A DNA stretch of 64,000 nt from Odontocerum albicorne (taxonomy: Eukaryota > Arthropoda > Insecta > Trichoptera > Odontoceridae), in contig OX463839.1 in assembly GCA_949825065.1 (NCBI GenBank), positions 27,575,734 through 27,639,733 of the forward strand, in the 5' to 3' direction. The notes beneath the pieces were generated by a model that did not search any database, was not told the origin of the DNA, and saw only the letters and a list, made by a program, of their open reading frames with translations. Within the stretch, counting starts at the first letter, position 1; every line of letters begins with the position of its first letter. The position numbers were made by a program, and so were the translations under genes. Below, piece after piece: positions 34,496 through 45,958 of this stretch.

Positions 34496-35594
34496 TTTTA
34501 TTTTGTTATTTTTAATGGTTGAAACCAAAATATTAATATAAAGATTTGCAAGAAGACACTGACAATTGCCAAGTTTTTGTATATGAACATATGTGTGTAA
34601 TATGTATGTTATTTACAATACCAAGTTTCACATTACCCTATATCCCGTAAAACAAAAACAAAAACAAAAACCATCTTCTGAAGTTAAGTGTCAGGCTAAG
34701 TGACAATGTGTTCTGAATATGTTCTGTAAATTTAAATATCAATCATAACCCTATCTTAAGTAGGGTTCCCCATCCTCTCCGTTAGTGATACGTAATCAAT
34801 TTAAGCACCACTGGAAAAAAATATCAAGAGTTTTTCGAAATCGAGCTGACCTGAGCGCTCGATATTTTATCTCCACCTCATTTTTCATCTGTTAAATGGC
34901 ACAAACAGTACAATACTTTTTATCTCATATTACATTCTACGTAATATATTATTCATGCTCCATTAATTTTTCATACCGTCGCTTTAAAAATGCTTATTTT
35001 AATCAAAGCTTTCAGAGATTTCCTCGAACACTTATACACCATCCGAATAATTTTGGAAATACAACTTCCTGACACGTAGTCGAGGAAAAATAAAGATAAA
35101 AAAATGCAAAAGCGTGAGAATATATTCCGACCTCAAGTATATCTTGGAACAGGGGAGGGAAGAGGCACAGGACGTCACGTAACCCATATTTTCTTTAGGA
35201 AGCCGGTAATTCAATGCTTAAGATGTTTTAAATTACAAATGAATTATAAGTATAAAATTAAAAACGAGGACCTGATTTCGATTTTTTTTCCATTATTTTG
35301 CGACAATAAAAATATTGTAATGTGTTGTATCATATGTTCGTTGTTTATCGTACCATCTAGTGGGCTTATTGTCATTGTAATCCCCTTCAACCCACCAGAA
35401 ATATGTTAAAGAGGGGTTTTTCTTGGTTTTTGCCATTCTCCCATTAAAACATTTTTTTTGTTTTTTATAGCTATAATAAATAAATTAACAAAAAAATTCA
35501 TTGTAAAGCTCATAATTAAATATTTGCTAATTATTTTCACGTATTACGTGAATAACGAAATTAGACGTATTATCTAAGTGAAAATCAAACTATC
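34496..35594. other. Unique DNA
   Basis: No gene recognised. The overlapping frames at 35032-35409 have no family signature. Confidence 0.4.
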
Positions 35595-35855
35595 ATAGAA
35601 TCCATTTAAAAAACGAGTTCCAATGAGAATTGAACCTGCAATCCCCGTGTTGGAAGACAAGCGTTTTATGAATCAGGCCATGAATGTCGTTGTTAATATT
35701 TAATAAGAATCGTTAAATTGTCAGACGAGAATGAATTCCATTTAAAAAAAACGAGTTTTAATGGAAAATGAACTGTCATCCCCGGCCCGGACTGCAAAAG
35801 AGGCGTCTTATTAACTAGATCACGGATGTCGTTGTTAATACTTTATAAGAATTAT
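35595..35855 (-). mobile_element. Two tandem SINE-A heads
   Basis: Copies at about 35608-35695 and 35748-35840 in the same orientation, each with a B-box region (GAGAATTGAACCTGCAATCC; AAAATGAACTGTCATCCCC) and A-box region ending ATGTCGTTGTTAATA. The flanking sequence TAAGAATCGTTAAATTGTCA / TAAGAATTATTGAAATGTCA is also repeated, so this is a ~135-bp tandem duplication including the SINE head. Confidence 0.8.
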
Positions 35856-36177
35856 TGAAATGTCATAAACCAGATTCGAATATCTCGAACTAGGTTATGG
35901 CCCATTTGTTTAGTATTTTTAAAGAGAGTTTTTATTGTTTAATGTTGATTTTAATACAAAGTTTAAGTATTTGTATTATTTTTTGGAAAATATATTTTCT
36001 TAATGTATACAATCTTTCATAAACGCAAGCACTTTGCAGTCTTCAATATCTACAATTTTTTGGAAGGCAGCAATAATTATATAAAACCAAACACTTTAAA
36101 GTAAAGCATATAGCATAAGCATCCTTTCACTAAAATTAATACAAATGCTAAATAGTAAAAATAAATAAATTCATTTT
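35856..36177. other. Unique A+T-rich DNA
   Basis: Nothing recognised. Confidence 0.4.
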
Positions 36178-36178
36178 C

Positions 36179-36256
36179 AGGAGTTTTATAGTACACCCAG
36201 TTTGTTAACCAAAAGTTTTAGGAGTTTTATAGTACACACAGTTTGTTAACCAAAAT
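36179..36256. repeat. Two-copy tandem duplication, 41-bp unit
   Basis: AGGAGTTTTATAGTACAC(C/A)CAGTTTGTTAACCAAAA at 36179 and 36220, nearly identical. Confidence 0.9.
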
Positions 36257-38834
36257 ACATATTTTGCTGGGTTAAATTAATCATTCCCTGTTAATGTCTC
36301 TGACCAAAACTTTTAAGCAAGCTTTTATATAACACTCAAATAAATGTTTTGGTCAGGCATAAAAACAGAAAATTACAGAGAATTTCATATATGGGTATTG
36401 TAGAAAAAAAATACAGTCTCTCAGATAGCTTAGTGTTTTATAACACATAACCCTTGGTAGAAATCAAAGGAATATTTTTAATTTTGTTAACTGAATCATT
36501 ACACAACATTAAATATTTGTTGATTGATGTAGTTAAATAATGTTTGAAACATCATGAATAAATATTCCCGAATTGATTATTCTTGGTTCATCAAATCTCG
36601 GTTCAACCTTATTAATTACTTTAGTAACTTCATATTTGTACATAATCGAGATCGATATCTCGAATCATTCAACACGGTTAATAAAATATGACTCTATGTA
36701 TAAGAAAATATAATTAGTAAATGTTAATTTAACAATTATTTCATGAATGTTGATCTCAAATAAGCTAAATAAATAATTTGGAGCTTGTATATCAACTGCT
36801 TATACTCATAGCTATTAATTAGTACTGTCAAATAAAAAAAACAATCGCGGATTAATGTCTAACATTGCTCGACTGTAGCTAATTTAAGTAACGGAAGTCA
36901 TATAAAATAATCTATCAAAAATACCAAATAGATTTTTTTTATTATTTTGTAAAATTATTCCAAAAACATTATTTTTCTGGCACTATTAGATGAAAACTCA
37001 AAACATATAAATTGTTGTGCATTCATAGAGAAGCCATATTTTCCCGGATGCCAGGATCATTTCCCCTCGCCGAATGCAGTAAAATGTAAATATTTAGACA
37101 GGGATTATGAAAGTGGATTTCCATGTACATAATAGGGTTACCTGTTCCGCCTGCAGCTTTTCACTAGCAGACTGCCAAATGTTTTGCAAACTTTGAATGG
37201 GTAGAAATTATTCAATCAACAATGATTAACTTACTTACTTTTCTATTTAATACTTCAAACAATAAACCTTCATGACGTGATTTTTTTATAGTACTCAAGT
37301 GCTTATAATTTATGCGTTCGAACTATTTTACTTCAAATATCGAAAAATTATAAATTTTATGAAAATCAAATACATTATACTCGTACATCAAATTGATGAC
37401 CACAAATAATTTCATTATTTTTTTTAATAAATGTTGTATTTAAGATTTTCTGATAGAATTTTGATTGAATGTTTATTTTACTGTTTCTATTGTGTCATGT
37501 CTATTGAATAAATATATTATTGTTCAAAAAACAACATTCCTGAAGGTGATAATAAAAGTTCTAATTTTACCCCTTGTAATACATTTAAATGTCTTTATTT
37601 ACACGCATTATTTCTTGCACGAAATAGGAAAAAAAAAGTTTCATTTTAAAATATGAATGGGTTTAAATATAACTCATCAAATAAATAAGTTCGGTAGCCT
37701 TTTAAATAACGTAAGCAAAGAAATTATCTTTCTTTGTTATGGAAGATAATTTATTTTCATATCGTTATTCAAAGAACATAAGCAAATAATGTTTTTAATG
37801 GAAAACAAAACATTTAATTGGGGTTTCTTCTACTTTATTTTTTGCATATCATTGTATGCATTTAGACCAACAATGTGTCTTCCTTAAGTGGGCTTATTAA
37901 TCTAGGAGTTTAATTAACTCAATTGAGAAAGACACTGTATGTTGTGGTATGGCCAAAAATATAGTGAAAGAAAACAAAACACACAATTAAATTTTCATTT
38001 TCCATTCATTATGGATTTCCATAAAGTTAAGCCTGAATTAACTAAACATTTTGTACTTGTATGTTATATGTTCAAGGGTTTTAAGTATGAATACATTTTT
38101 ATTATGCTTGACAATTAATTATATAAAACAAAACTGCGTGTTTATTCCACATTCAGGTCAAATTTTCCTATCACATCAGAATAAAAAAAAATACGCATAT
38201 CAAATAATTATATTTTTATATTCTTCACAATCGCGGCCACAATTTTGTAAAATTGCATGTTAACTTTTATTACTATGGTGTTAAAACTCACTCGTTCATT
38301 TTTAATATTTATCGCCAAAAACTCCAGTAAGTCACACGCAATATAAAACTCTATTGTTGGCGTTTTGATAACATAAAAAAATAAATTCTCTCAAACATAC
38401 ATATATGATACATACATAGATCATGAATAAACGAGTCCCCTTTGGTACAATGACCCGTCGGCTTGTCCCTTAATCATATTCTTTTAATGTACACAACATT
38501 TTAAATTTGATGGTATGTCATGATATATTTTCCATGTTGAAAAATATTTAAGGTGATAAAGGATTTTATTTATATTTTACGGTTCATACTCAAATTTATA
38601 ACTCGTCGTAAATATATTTTCAAAATATTTGGGTTGTAAATATTTTTAACAAGTTACCCAGAATTTTTGACTTTCGAAATTTATGTACGGTTGAAAAATG
38701 TTTATTTTCTTTCTTTGTTGTTTTTTTAGTGAGATATGATAAATGAATTCATTGCAATTGCTGTACGAGTAATTTACTCATGAAACACAAATATTTAAAT
38801 ATTGTTTAATTATTGTACAGATTGTATTGACGAA
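36257..38834. other. 2.6 kb of unique DNA; 37030-37200 candidate conserved block
   Basis: No gene or known repeat. 37030-37200 is more balanced in base composition than its surroundings and could be conserved non-coding DNA. TACTCGTA at 37378-37385 and TACGAGTA at 38764-38771. Confidence 0.35.
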
Positions 38835-38993
38835 CTCTGTGACTAGTTGTTGAGATGTCTATCTTACACTCGGGGGTGTCGGGTTGATTCCCGTTAGCAC
38901 TTTTCTTTCAAATAGGGTTCCGGTCTGTTTTTACCTTCAGGTCTTTTTCACATCTTTCTAGCTGGTCCAAAGGATTGCTACACCCGTAAAATA
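38835..38993 (+). mobile_element. SINE-A copy abutting a satellite array
   Basis: Head ACTCTGTGACTAGTTGTTGA, B-box GGGTTGATTCCCG, body GGGTTCCGGTCTGTTTTTAC, and tail CTTTCTAGCTGGTCCAAAGG. The end of the element runs directly into the first satellite monomer. Confidence 0.8.
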
Positions 38994-39965
38994 GTGCACA
39001 AAAATGTTAATTACACCCTTAGTTCGATTGCGATCACCAATCCCCCTTAGTTTAATTGCAATGCGTTACATAGTACACAAAAATATGTATATATGCGATA
39101 CCATAAAGTGCACATTATTAGTTCAAGCAAAATGTATTCAAATGTATCCAAAAATATGTATTATGATACCGTCAAGTAACCGTATCGTAATACATATTTT
39201 TGGGTACTACGTGTATGTACATCAGTTAAAGTGCATTCCGTTAAATGTGCATTAAATGTGCATAAACATGTTTATTACGATCCCATAAAGTTATCGCCAT
39301 CAGTTCAAGCGCATTTGGTTACATAGTACAAAAAATGTGTATTACGAAACATTCTAGTGATCGCGAATCAGTTCAAATACATTCCGTTACATAGTACACA
39401 AAAATGAGTATTACGATGCTATCAAGTGATCGCCACAATCACCCAATACAAGCGTATACCGTTACATAGTATGAAAAAATGTGTAATACGAAACATTCAA
39501 TCATCGGGTATAGTTCAAACCCATCCCGTTACAAAGCACATAAGAAATTGTTATGACGATACCGTCAAGTGACCGCCATCAGTTTGAGCGCATTCCGTTA
39601 CATAGTAAATAAAAATGTAAATTACGGTACTGTCAAGTGATCACTATCAGCTAAACCGTATTCCGTTATATATCACACTAAAATGTGTATTACGATAGTA
39701 TAAAGTAACTGATATCAGTTTGAGCGCATTCATAGTATATAGTATTATTAGTATATAGCATTCATATATATATTAGTATATAGCATTATATATCTTAGTA
39801 TATATTAGTATATAGCATTCATAGTACACAAAAAATGTGCATTACGGTACTGTCAAGTAATCATCACCATCAGTTTAAGCGGATTTCGTTACACAGGGCA
39901 AAAAATGTGTATTACGATACTGTAAAATTAAGCGCTTTGTTCAAGCGCATTTTGTTCCATAAAAT
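38990..39965. repeat. Satellite array, about 13 diverged monomers of ~68 bp
   Basis: The recurrent unit runs AGTACACAAAAATGTGTATT, ACGATACCGTCAAGTGATCG, CCATCAGTTCAAGCGCATTC, CGTTACAT. Unit starts are recognisable near 38994, 39072, 39146, 39265, 39325, 39394, 39468, 39535, 39605, 39672, 39822 and 39895. Monomers are diverged, so the array is old. One unit is inverted at about 39181-39208, making a hairpin, and one is expanded at 39733-39820 by a TATATAGCATTCATA-type microsatellite. Confidence 0.9.
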
Positions 39966-40285
39966 CATCTTAAATAGTGATAATACCCTAAGAAACCATT
40001 TTAAAACCTTTGCGTTTTCAGTTTTGTGACCCTTCATAAGATGTTTACGTTCTATGCAATAGAGTGCGCCATTGCAAACGGTAGATCAATATAATCAGGT
40101 GTGCTTGCACGATTCCCTAGCCCTTAACAAGGCGGTCAAAATCAGATATCTAGTTGGTCTCAGCGTATTACGTCTCCTAGAGCAGCACATGATCATCTAG
40201 AGTCAATGGGGTCACTTAAACATCTATACTCTAACTGTACATCATCAAAAGTCACTAAGACGATAATTCAAAACTGTATTTCAGT
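39966..40285. other. Unique DNA
   Basis: No gene seen. 40060-40230 is less A+T-rich. Confidence 0.4.
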
Positions 40286-40790
40286 ATAAATTTAAAACAT
40301 GTATAGGAGTAAAATATGATGTGAAAAATGGCTGAAAGGAACCGAATGGCTAAAATAAGCTAAAAAGAGCTTTAGAAAATCGTGAACTGAGAATAATACA
40401 CGAGGTAACAATATACGTGTATGATATAATAAAGTGATTTGGGATGAATATTATATAACTTAAGACTGATGAATTAAGTAGGATGACTAATAGTGTCTGA
40501 GATGGTTTGGGCATGTACGAGTACAAGTGCAGTAAGACTAAGGAAATAAATACATAATGCAAATGTAAATGGAAAGCCGTGTTACAGGCAAACCTAGGAA
40601 GGAATCATTGGATCAAGTGAATGATATTTTGAAGAAAGAAAATGTAAAATGCCAGATAAATCGGAAGAGTTGTATGTGAAAATGTATGGATTTAGAGGAG
40701 GTGATAGATGCATGTTGCGATAGAAAATTCTGGTGTTCTGATCTCTCTGCCTACCTCGAAAGGAGAAACAGGATGACGGTTTCTCTATGA
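40286..40790 (+). mobile_element. LINE-B 3' portion
   Basis: Nucleotide-level copy of the segments at 5160-5590 and 62810-63130: GGCTGAAAGGAACCGAATGG, GATGGTTTGGGCATGTA and GGATCAAGTGAATGATATTT, then a 3' box CTCTCTGCCTACCTCGAAAG. Decayed coding sequence. TACGAGTA at 40516-40523 falls immediately after the WFGHV codons. Confidence 0.75.
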
Positions 40791-41255
40791 GAGTTATTTT
40801 TTGTATTAGCAAGATAAAATAGTTTATAAATATCTGTAGAGAGAAGGGCGAGGTAATTTTCAGCAGCACTGAGTGAATAAACCGCTTGACATATTGCTAA
40901 TAGTCAGTTGTTTCCTGAGTCTCAGCTTTACAACTCGATATACACAATGTCGTTGCCGTTAACGTGCAGCCGGGGCACACGTTGAGATATGAGAGAAATG
41001 GATCATTTTAAAGAATGGAGGGCCGTTCCAGCGGGATGATCGTTTCCCGCTTTAAAATGATTTATTTTGATCGTATTATTTTTCTAGTAAAATGTAGACA
41101 GTACCAAGAAAACATATTTAGCGAGACGATATTTGACGTATACAAAATGAAGTGTTTTTTCATATTCTCTTTTTTTTCCATTCTGTTTTTCTTTCCCTTT
41201 CCATTTCTTCTCCAAGTCGATTATTTGAATGTATTATAATTGGTACCACATGTAT
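40791..41255. other. Unique DNA with a GC-richer patch
   Basis: 40950-41060 is relatively GC-rich and contains an imperfect hairpin (ATCATTTTAAAG ... CTTTAAAATGAT). No gene recognised. Confidence 0.35.
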
Positions 41256-41370
41256 AATTGGTACCACTCTTGTTTGGTTGGTTGAAAAATATTTGTAGGG
41301 CAATAAACATGTTGATTGAATCTTTTTGCGATGAAATAATAAGTAAGTAAATAAATAAATAAATGTCTTC
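41256..41370 (+). mobile_element. LINE 3' end with SINE-A-like tail and (TAAA)n
   Basis: CTTGTTTGGTTGGTTGAAAA then GGGCAATAAACATGTTG matches the SINE-A tail, but no tRNA-like head is nearby. It ends in AAGTAAATAAATAAATAAAT. Best read as the 3' end of the LINE that shares its tail with SINE-A. Confidence 0.5.
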
Positions 41371-41660
41371 CCAAAATTCGTGTTTAAAGTTTAATGAAGA
41401 TCAGAGCTTTACGGCGTTTTGGACATGTCCTTTGTTCTTTCGTTTTGTAATGCCGCATGATGAATCTTAATGACAGATGGTAAATTAACCAATTTTAGGC
41501 TAGACGGTTAAAAATGTTGCTAAATTTATATTCACAAGTTCAAAATTTGACATCCTTTATAAATGTCATTGAAAGTGTGGTATTTATTCCTTTCTGCCTA
41601 ACTTTATAGGAAAATAACATCGGCGATAGAAAATTATAGTAATACGAAGTAAAATTCACC
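41371..41660. other. Unique A+T-rich DNA
   Basis: Nothing recognised. Confidence 0.4.
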
Positions 41661-41800
41661 TGTTTGAGTGGTTTTGTGGCAAATTTTATGAAATAGGGAG
41701 AAACTTTACTTTTACTTTAATTTTATGAAAATCTTATATTTCCCAAATGGTCAAAAATAACAAATTTAAGCAACGAATTGTTAGTAAAATGTTATATTTT
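41661..41800 (+). repeat. Interspersed repeat R4, copy 1
   Basis: Matches 44050-44195 collinearly: TTATGAAAATCTTATATTTC CCAAATGGTCAAAAATAACA AATTT in this copy. It serves as the footprint-free reference for the second copy. Confidence 0.6.
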
Positions 41801-42345
41801 TTTATTGGACTGTTATTTATTTATATATTTTTTCGTTTTTAAATAAAATAGTTGCTGGGCGGTCATACTGAAATAGTTGCTGGGCGGTTATACTGAAATA
41901 GTTAAATTTAAACAGTTTTTCAGAATTTGTCTATATAAATGTATTAATTTGATAAACGATAGCGTGTAACATAAATACGAGTATATAGTAAAACATATTA
42001 GCTCTTCAAAGGCAATTATTGACAATATTATTTATAATAAAAAATAGCCAAATCGAATACATTTCAAATGAATAATACAGATTAAAAAGTAATAAAAACT
42101 TATAAAAAAAAACATTAAAATTAATCAAGATAAATAACTACAGACATAAACGAACGTGAACAAATTCTGTAAATACAATTTTATTTATAGAATAAAAGGA
42201 AAAAGTAAAATATTTAGATACGTCGACGATTTTTTTATCAGTTTGATTCTCAGCGAGTACAATGAATTGGTAAAGAAATTAGGTACCACTCTTGACTACA
42301 CTTCATTTTTTTATTAAGCCCTATTTAAACTATGTCTTTAATTTG
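41801..42345. other. Unique DNA with a short tandem duplication
   Basis: AATAGTTGCTGGGCGGTCAT / ...TTAT ACTGA is repeated twice at 41850-41897. TACGAGTA at 41976-41983. Confidence 0.5.
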
Positions 42346-42565
42346 TGGTCAATTTTATAATCCTCGTTCTCGACTTAACTTTGTCCTTCGTAAACTCTCA
42401 TATCGTTCATTACCACAACCAGCTATCAATATTATGGCCTCCTTCAGGATATGGGGTCAGAGACGTTGAGATTTAACGATGGATCTCCAATGAATTTTAG
42501 AGATTTTCATTTAACATGTCCAAACCATCTCAACCTTCTCTCTTTAAGATTATCAGCTATGTTTC
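42346..42565 (-). mobile_element. RTE-like LINE C-terminal relic
   Basis: On the minus strand near 42560-42505 it reads NIADNLKERRLRWFGHVK, the highly characteristic box of RTE-like LINE ORF2 C-termini (I-DKLRExRLRWFGHV). Downstream coding sequence to about 42350 is decayed. Confidence 0.7.
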
Positions 42566-43012
42566 GTACACCGGGAGAGCCATGTATAGTAATTATATTA
42601 ATAATAATAATACTATTCTAATAAAGGTAAATAATAAATAAAAAATAAAATCTTGATAGCAATATGGTATATCCTGAAATGAAACACGAGTATATATCAA
42701 GGCAATGGAAAAAAAACACATTTGAAAAAGAAGATATCAAAAGTTCAAGATACATCCCCACCAATAGGAGGACGATCCCAGCCACAAAGACACCAAATAT
42801 TTTTAAGCCTACACTTTTAATGTGTCAGATTTTAACTTTATGTGCTCGTACGATACTGTACTCACGCTTGAACATTTTAATTATTAGTTATTTGGACAGC
42901 CTGGATTTGTTTTTTTTTGTCATATTCCAAGTTTCGCTTCAGTAGATGAGTACCAGGCAAATGATACTTTTGAAAAATATGATTGTATTACACTTTCTTT
43001 ATAAACGGCACA
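42566..43012. other. Unique DNA
   Basis: No family signature in the frame at 42664-42945. CACGAGTA and TGCTCGTA near-footprint words at about 42685 and 42843. Confidence 0.4.
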
Positions 43013-43160
43013 CTCCGGCAGGTTTCTTGTCATGTAGCAATCTCTTTCAACTAACCACTTTGATATTAACGAACCCTTAAGACCAGACTTGAAGCTTTTT
43101 TCAAATAAATTGAGATCCATTGGAAATCGAACCTCAAGCTGAAAGACAGGTTATATACGA
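43013..43160 (-). mobile_element. SINE-A copy, minus strand
   Basis: Reversed tail (TCTTGTCATGTAGCAATCTC), body (TTAAGACCAGACTTGAAGC) and a degenerate B-box (GGAAATCGAACCTCAAGC). The A-box end is decayed. Confidence 0.78.
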
Positions 43161-43184
43161 TTAATTAAATATTTTCGAAGAAAA

Positions 43185-43285
43185 TAGTGCTACTCCTTTC
43201 GAATGACAAATGTGTTTTTCCGCCTATTATTCGGGAGTATAAGGACATTTATAACTTCGGTCATATCTGTTCTTTAAAAATAATG
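43185..43285 (+). mobile_element. SINE-B 3' fragment
   Basis: Matches the 3' half of the SINE-B copy at 43850: CCTTTCGAATGACAAATGTG, TTCGGGAGTATAAGGACATT, ACTTCGGTCATATCTGTTCT, then A-rich sequence. Confidence 0.7.
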
Positions 43286-43849
43286 GAATAAAGGGAGACA
43301 ACATGCCGGTGTGCTCTCATCGTCTCACTTCAGTATGACATCGGACCTAGTATAGTGGTGTGGCCGGTGAGTTTGCTGGGGCTTACCAGCTCACTCACTT
43401 AAAATAAACTCCACGGCACAGACTCGCTTTCCAACTGAATTGACGATGGAATTGCGAGGGGATCTTCAACTACAAAGCCCAGCAACGACGACGAAAAGTA
43501 TTATACTATATATTGCACTGAGTAAAGTATTTTGATTATTCTAGATATAACTAAATTTATGTATTTGGGAAAAAAGTGCAAAGTTAAAAAGCAGCAAAAT
43601 ATGAAGCTCTATTGAAAATATTTGTTCTTTTTTTATAACGATGAACATTTTTAAAAGCCTTCACATACTAAGGTGGACATTTATACATTTCAATGCTGGG
43701 GTGTGAATACATCTCACGACAATATTCACCTAGACTGGGAACTACGATACGGGGAGATAAAAGATAATCAAGGGAAGATATAACATGTTTGCTGTGTAGG
43801 TGTCAAACTTTACGTAGTTTTTATTTAGATTAAAGAAATCAAGGTTTCA
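43286..43849. other. Unique DNA
   Basis: 43290-43490 is less A+T-rich; no gene or repeat recognised. Confidence 0.35.
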
Positions 43850-44035
43850 CTGTGAGGTGCATGGCCGCGTGCTAACGTACTGGACTTCCGTGCGGAAAGT
43901 AGTCGGTTTGAACCTCGCGCTGTTCTACTCCCCTCGAACGACACAGGCACTTTTTCCACCTAGTGTTTGAGGGTATAAGGATACATATGACTTCAGTCAT
44001 ATCTATTCTTTTAAAAGCAAAAAAAAAAACAAGAT
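43850..44035 (+). mobile_element. SINE-B copy (second tRNA-derived family)
   Basis: The tRNA-like head has A-box-like TGCATGGCCGCGTGCTAACG and B-box GGTTTGAACCTCG. The body CTCGAACGACACAGGCACTT and a 3' part with a TATGACTTCAGTCATA palindrome follow, ending in an A-rich tail (AAAAAAAAAAACAAG). It shares nothing with SINE-A. Confidence 0.78.
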
Positions 44036-44039
44036 AACA

Positions 44040-44200
44040 ATACAAAAATGTTTTGGTTTTTATTGTGATAGTGAAAAGGTGAGAAACCTGAACCTTAGAT
44101 AGAAATGAAATTTTCTGAAAATCGTATACTTTCCAAATGACCAAAAATGACAAATTTGGCCACGTACTCGTATTATAGAAGATGTGTTATACGTCAGTTT
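44040..44200 (+). repeat. Interspersed repeat R4, copy 2, with footprint-like insertion
   Basis: Collinear with 41661-41800 (CTGAAAATCGTATACTTTCC AAATGACCAAAAATGACAAA TTT). TACTCGTA at 44165-44172 accounts for six extra bases relative to copy 1. Confidence 0.6.
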
Positions 44201-44744
44201 AAAACATAAAGATGTGTTTTACGCCAGTTAAAATAATATAAATAACAGTAATAGACATTTTTCTCCAAAATATTTTTGTTTTCCATAATTTATTATCAGA
44301 CACTAGACACTAGACACCAGTCATTTTAATAGTTTTTATGTTTGATATACCTTCTAAGATAAAGTTACATGCATTAAATTTTTTATGAATTTGGCATCAG
44401 TTTTTTACCACATTATTTTGCTTTAAATTACATTATATAAAATAAGACCAACGTTGAGTACTTTTTGAATTCCGGTTATTTAATAACTTTCTTGAAGAGA
44501 AATTAGTTACGTATAAGAACTGTCTTATAGCATAATTTATTTCATTTTATCCTACAGATACACTTGAAGGATGTAGTTACTATGTACGAGTATATCGCAC
44601 TCAAATAAGAAATAAAGGGTTCAACCCTTTTCTGAAAATGATATAAATTGCCTTCACTTTGAGGATGACAAATAATCTTACTATATTCATTCAGGAGAAG
44701 AGTATTGATGGTGACTTCCATTGTCGAGTCAAGTGTGTTAGTTT
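44201..44744. other. Unique A+T-rich DNA
   Basis: TACGAGTA at 44585-44592; a triple CAGACACTAG-type mini-repeat at 44299-44320. No gene seen. Confidence 0.4.
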
Positions 44745-45070
44745 TACATCCGGAATCATTGGGTTCAATTCTTGTCACATATATACATAACATCACGCTA
44801 TTTCCTTGTTGGGGAAGACAGACAAGAGAGAACCCTAGATTATTTTCTCAAGGCACGCATTTACACAGCGTGTATTCGGCTCTTTAAGTCTTTTTTCACA
44901 CCTTCGTTTCACTCTTATACATCAAAGTTGGTACTAAAATACAGATTTTGATACTGCCCGGTTCGAGTATATATATGCTTTACTACCCCATTGACTTTGT
45001 TACCTATCGCTACACGCTGTTCGATATCCCTCTTACCTCTTCCATCATCTGAAAAATACTACTCAAATAG
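44745..45070 (-). mobile_element. LINE-B 3' portion
   Basis: Reversed tail and 3' box (TTTCCTTGTTGGGGAAGACA) followed by reversed coding DNA. 44985-45060 is the clear reverse complement of 4985-5065 (the DIERRV-LGNKANGAV segment). A tRNA-like GGGTTCAATTCTTG lies just left of it, at 44760-44775. Confidence 0.7.
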
Positions 45071-45249
45071 CAGAATTACTTATCTTACACCAATCTTTCA
45101 TTGCTCACCTTGATAGTGACTAATAAAAACCATCAAATTCCTAGTTTTGATTTGACATACTTTGGATGTAAGAAATTCCTTAACGACAATAAATGGGCTT
45201 GTTGCACTACAAATAATAAATGTATAAACTCAACATATACGAATTTGTA
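45071..45249. other. Short unique spacer
   Basis: Nothing recognised. Confidence 0.4.
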
Positions 45250-45315
45250 ATTTTAAAGTGCACGGTCTGGAGACAAAATTGCCATTGGCCCCAATAATCG
45301 ATCGTTTTATCTCTT
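45250..45315 (-). repeat. R3 repeat core fragment
   Basis: GGTCTGGAGACAAAATTGCC then ATTGGCCCCAATAATCGATC is the reversed R3 core and its left neighbour, directly next to a SINE-A. Confidence 0.5.
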
Positions 45316-45412
45316 TTTTATTTTCGTGTGACCATTGGGAATCGAATATAAAATCTCCGGTTGAAAGAAAAGCGTTTTATTAACTAGGCCACAAAAGATC
45401 ACCTACAGTGAT
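45316..45412 (-). mobile_element. SINE-A head fragment
   Basis: Reversed B-box (TTGGGAATCGAATATAAAAT) and A-box region (TTATTAACTAGGCCACAAAA). Confidence 0.7.
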
Positions 45413-45689
45413 TTAAAATAGATTTTTTTAATAGTTTGAATATCACTTGAAATATGTGTGAAAATTGTTTACTTGTTTTGAATAGAAATTAAAAGTTTTT
45501 AGATCTAAATTATGTTTTTTCTTACTTTGAATTACGTTATTACAAAACTATGTTTTACCAAAAGAAACTTCTAAAAATAGTCAGTCAAATATTTATAAAA
45601 AATATGCATGAAGTTATGTGTAATATGACACCGACTTTAGATATGGTATTGTGAAATAGTCAGCAAAATTGTATAGATGTAGCGGATTC
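45413..45689. other. Unique A+T-rich DNA
   Basis: Nothing recognised. Confidence 0.4.
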
Positions 45690-45772
45690 TAAGGATGTGT
45701 GTCAAGCTAGGAAAGTTTTGCGCTCTGTCTTTTTTGTCTACCCCGACAGAGAGATGGTATGTATGTATGTAA
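45690..45772 (+). mobile_element. LINE-B 3' terminus
   Basis: GGAAAGTTTTGCGCTCTGTC, then GTCTACCCCGACAGAGAGAT and a GGTATGTATGTATGT tail. Shows the terminal microsatellite-like repeat of the family clearly. Confidence 0.75.
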
Positions 45773-45958
45773 ATATTCTGTATCAAATAACATCAAAAAG
45801 AATTTACGAGTATTTATGGTTTTCAATGTCTTTGAAATATGTTTTATTTTATTGTTTGGTCGTAACTATATAATTTTTAATTAAAAAATAATTGTGTATA
45901 TTCTGAATGGTAATTTTTTTATCATTATCAAACTATTATTAAAATTACTTAAACAGAT
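45773..45958. other. Short unique spacer
   Basis: TACGAGTA at 45805-45812. Confidence 0.4.
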
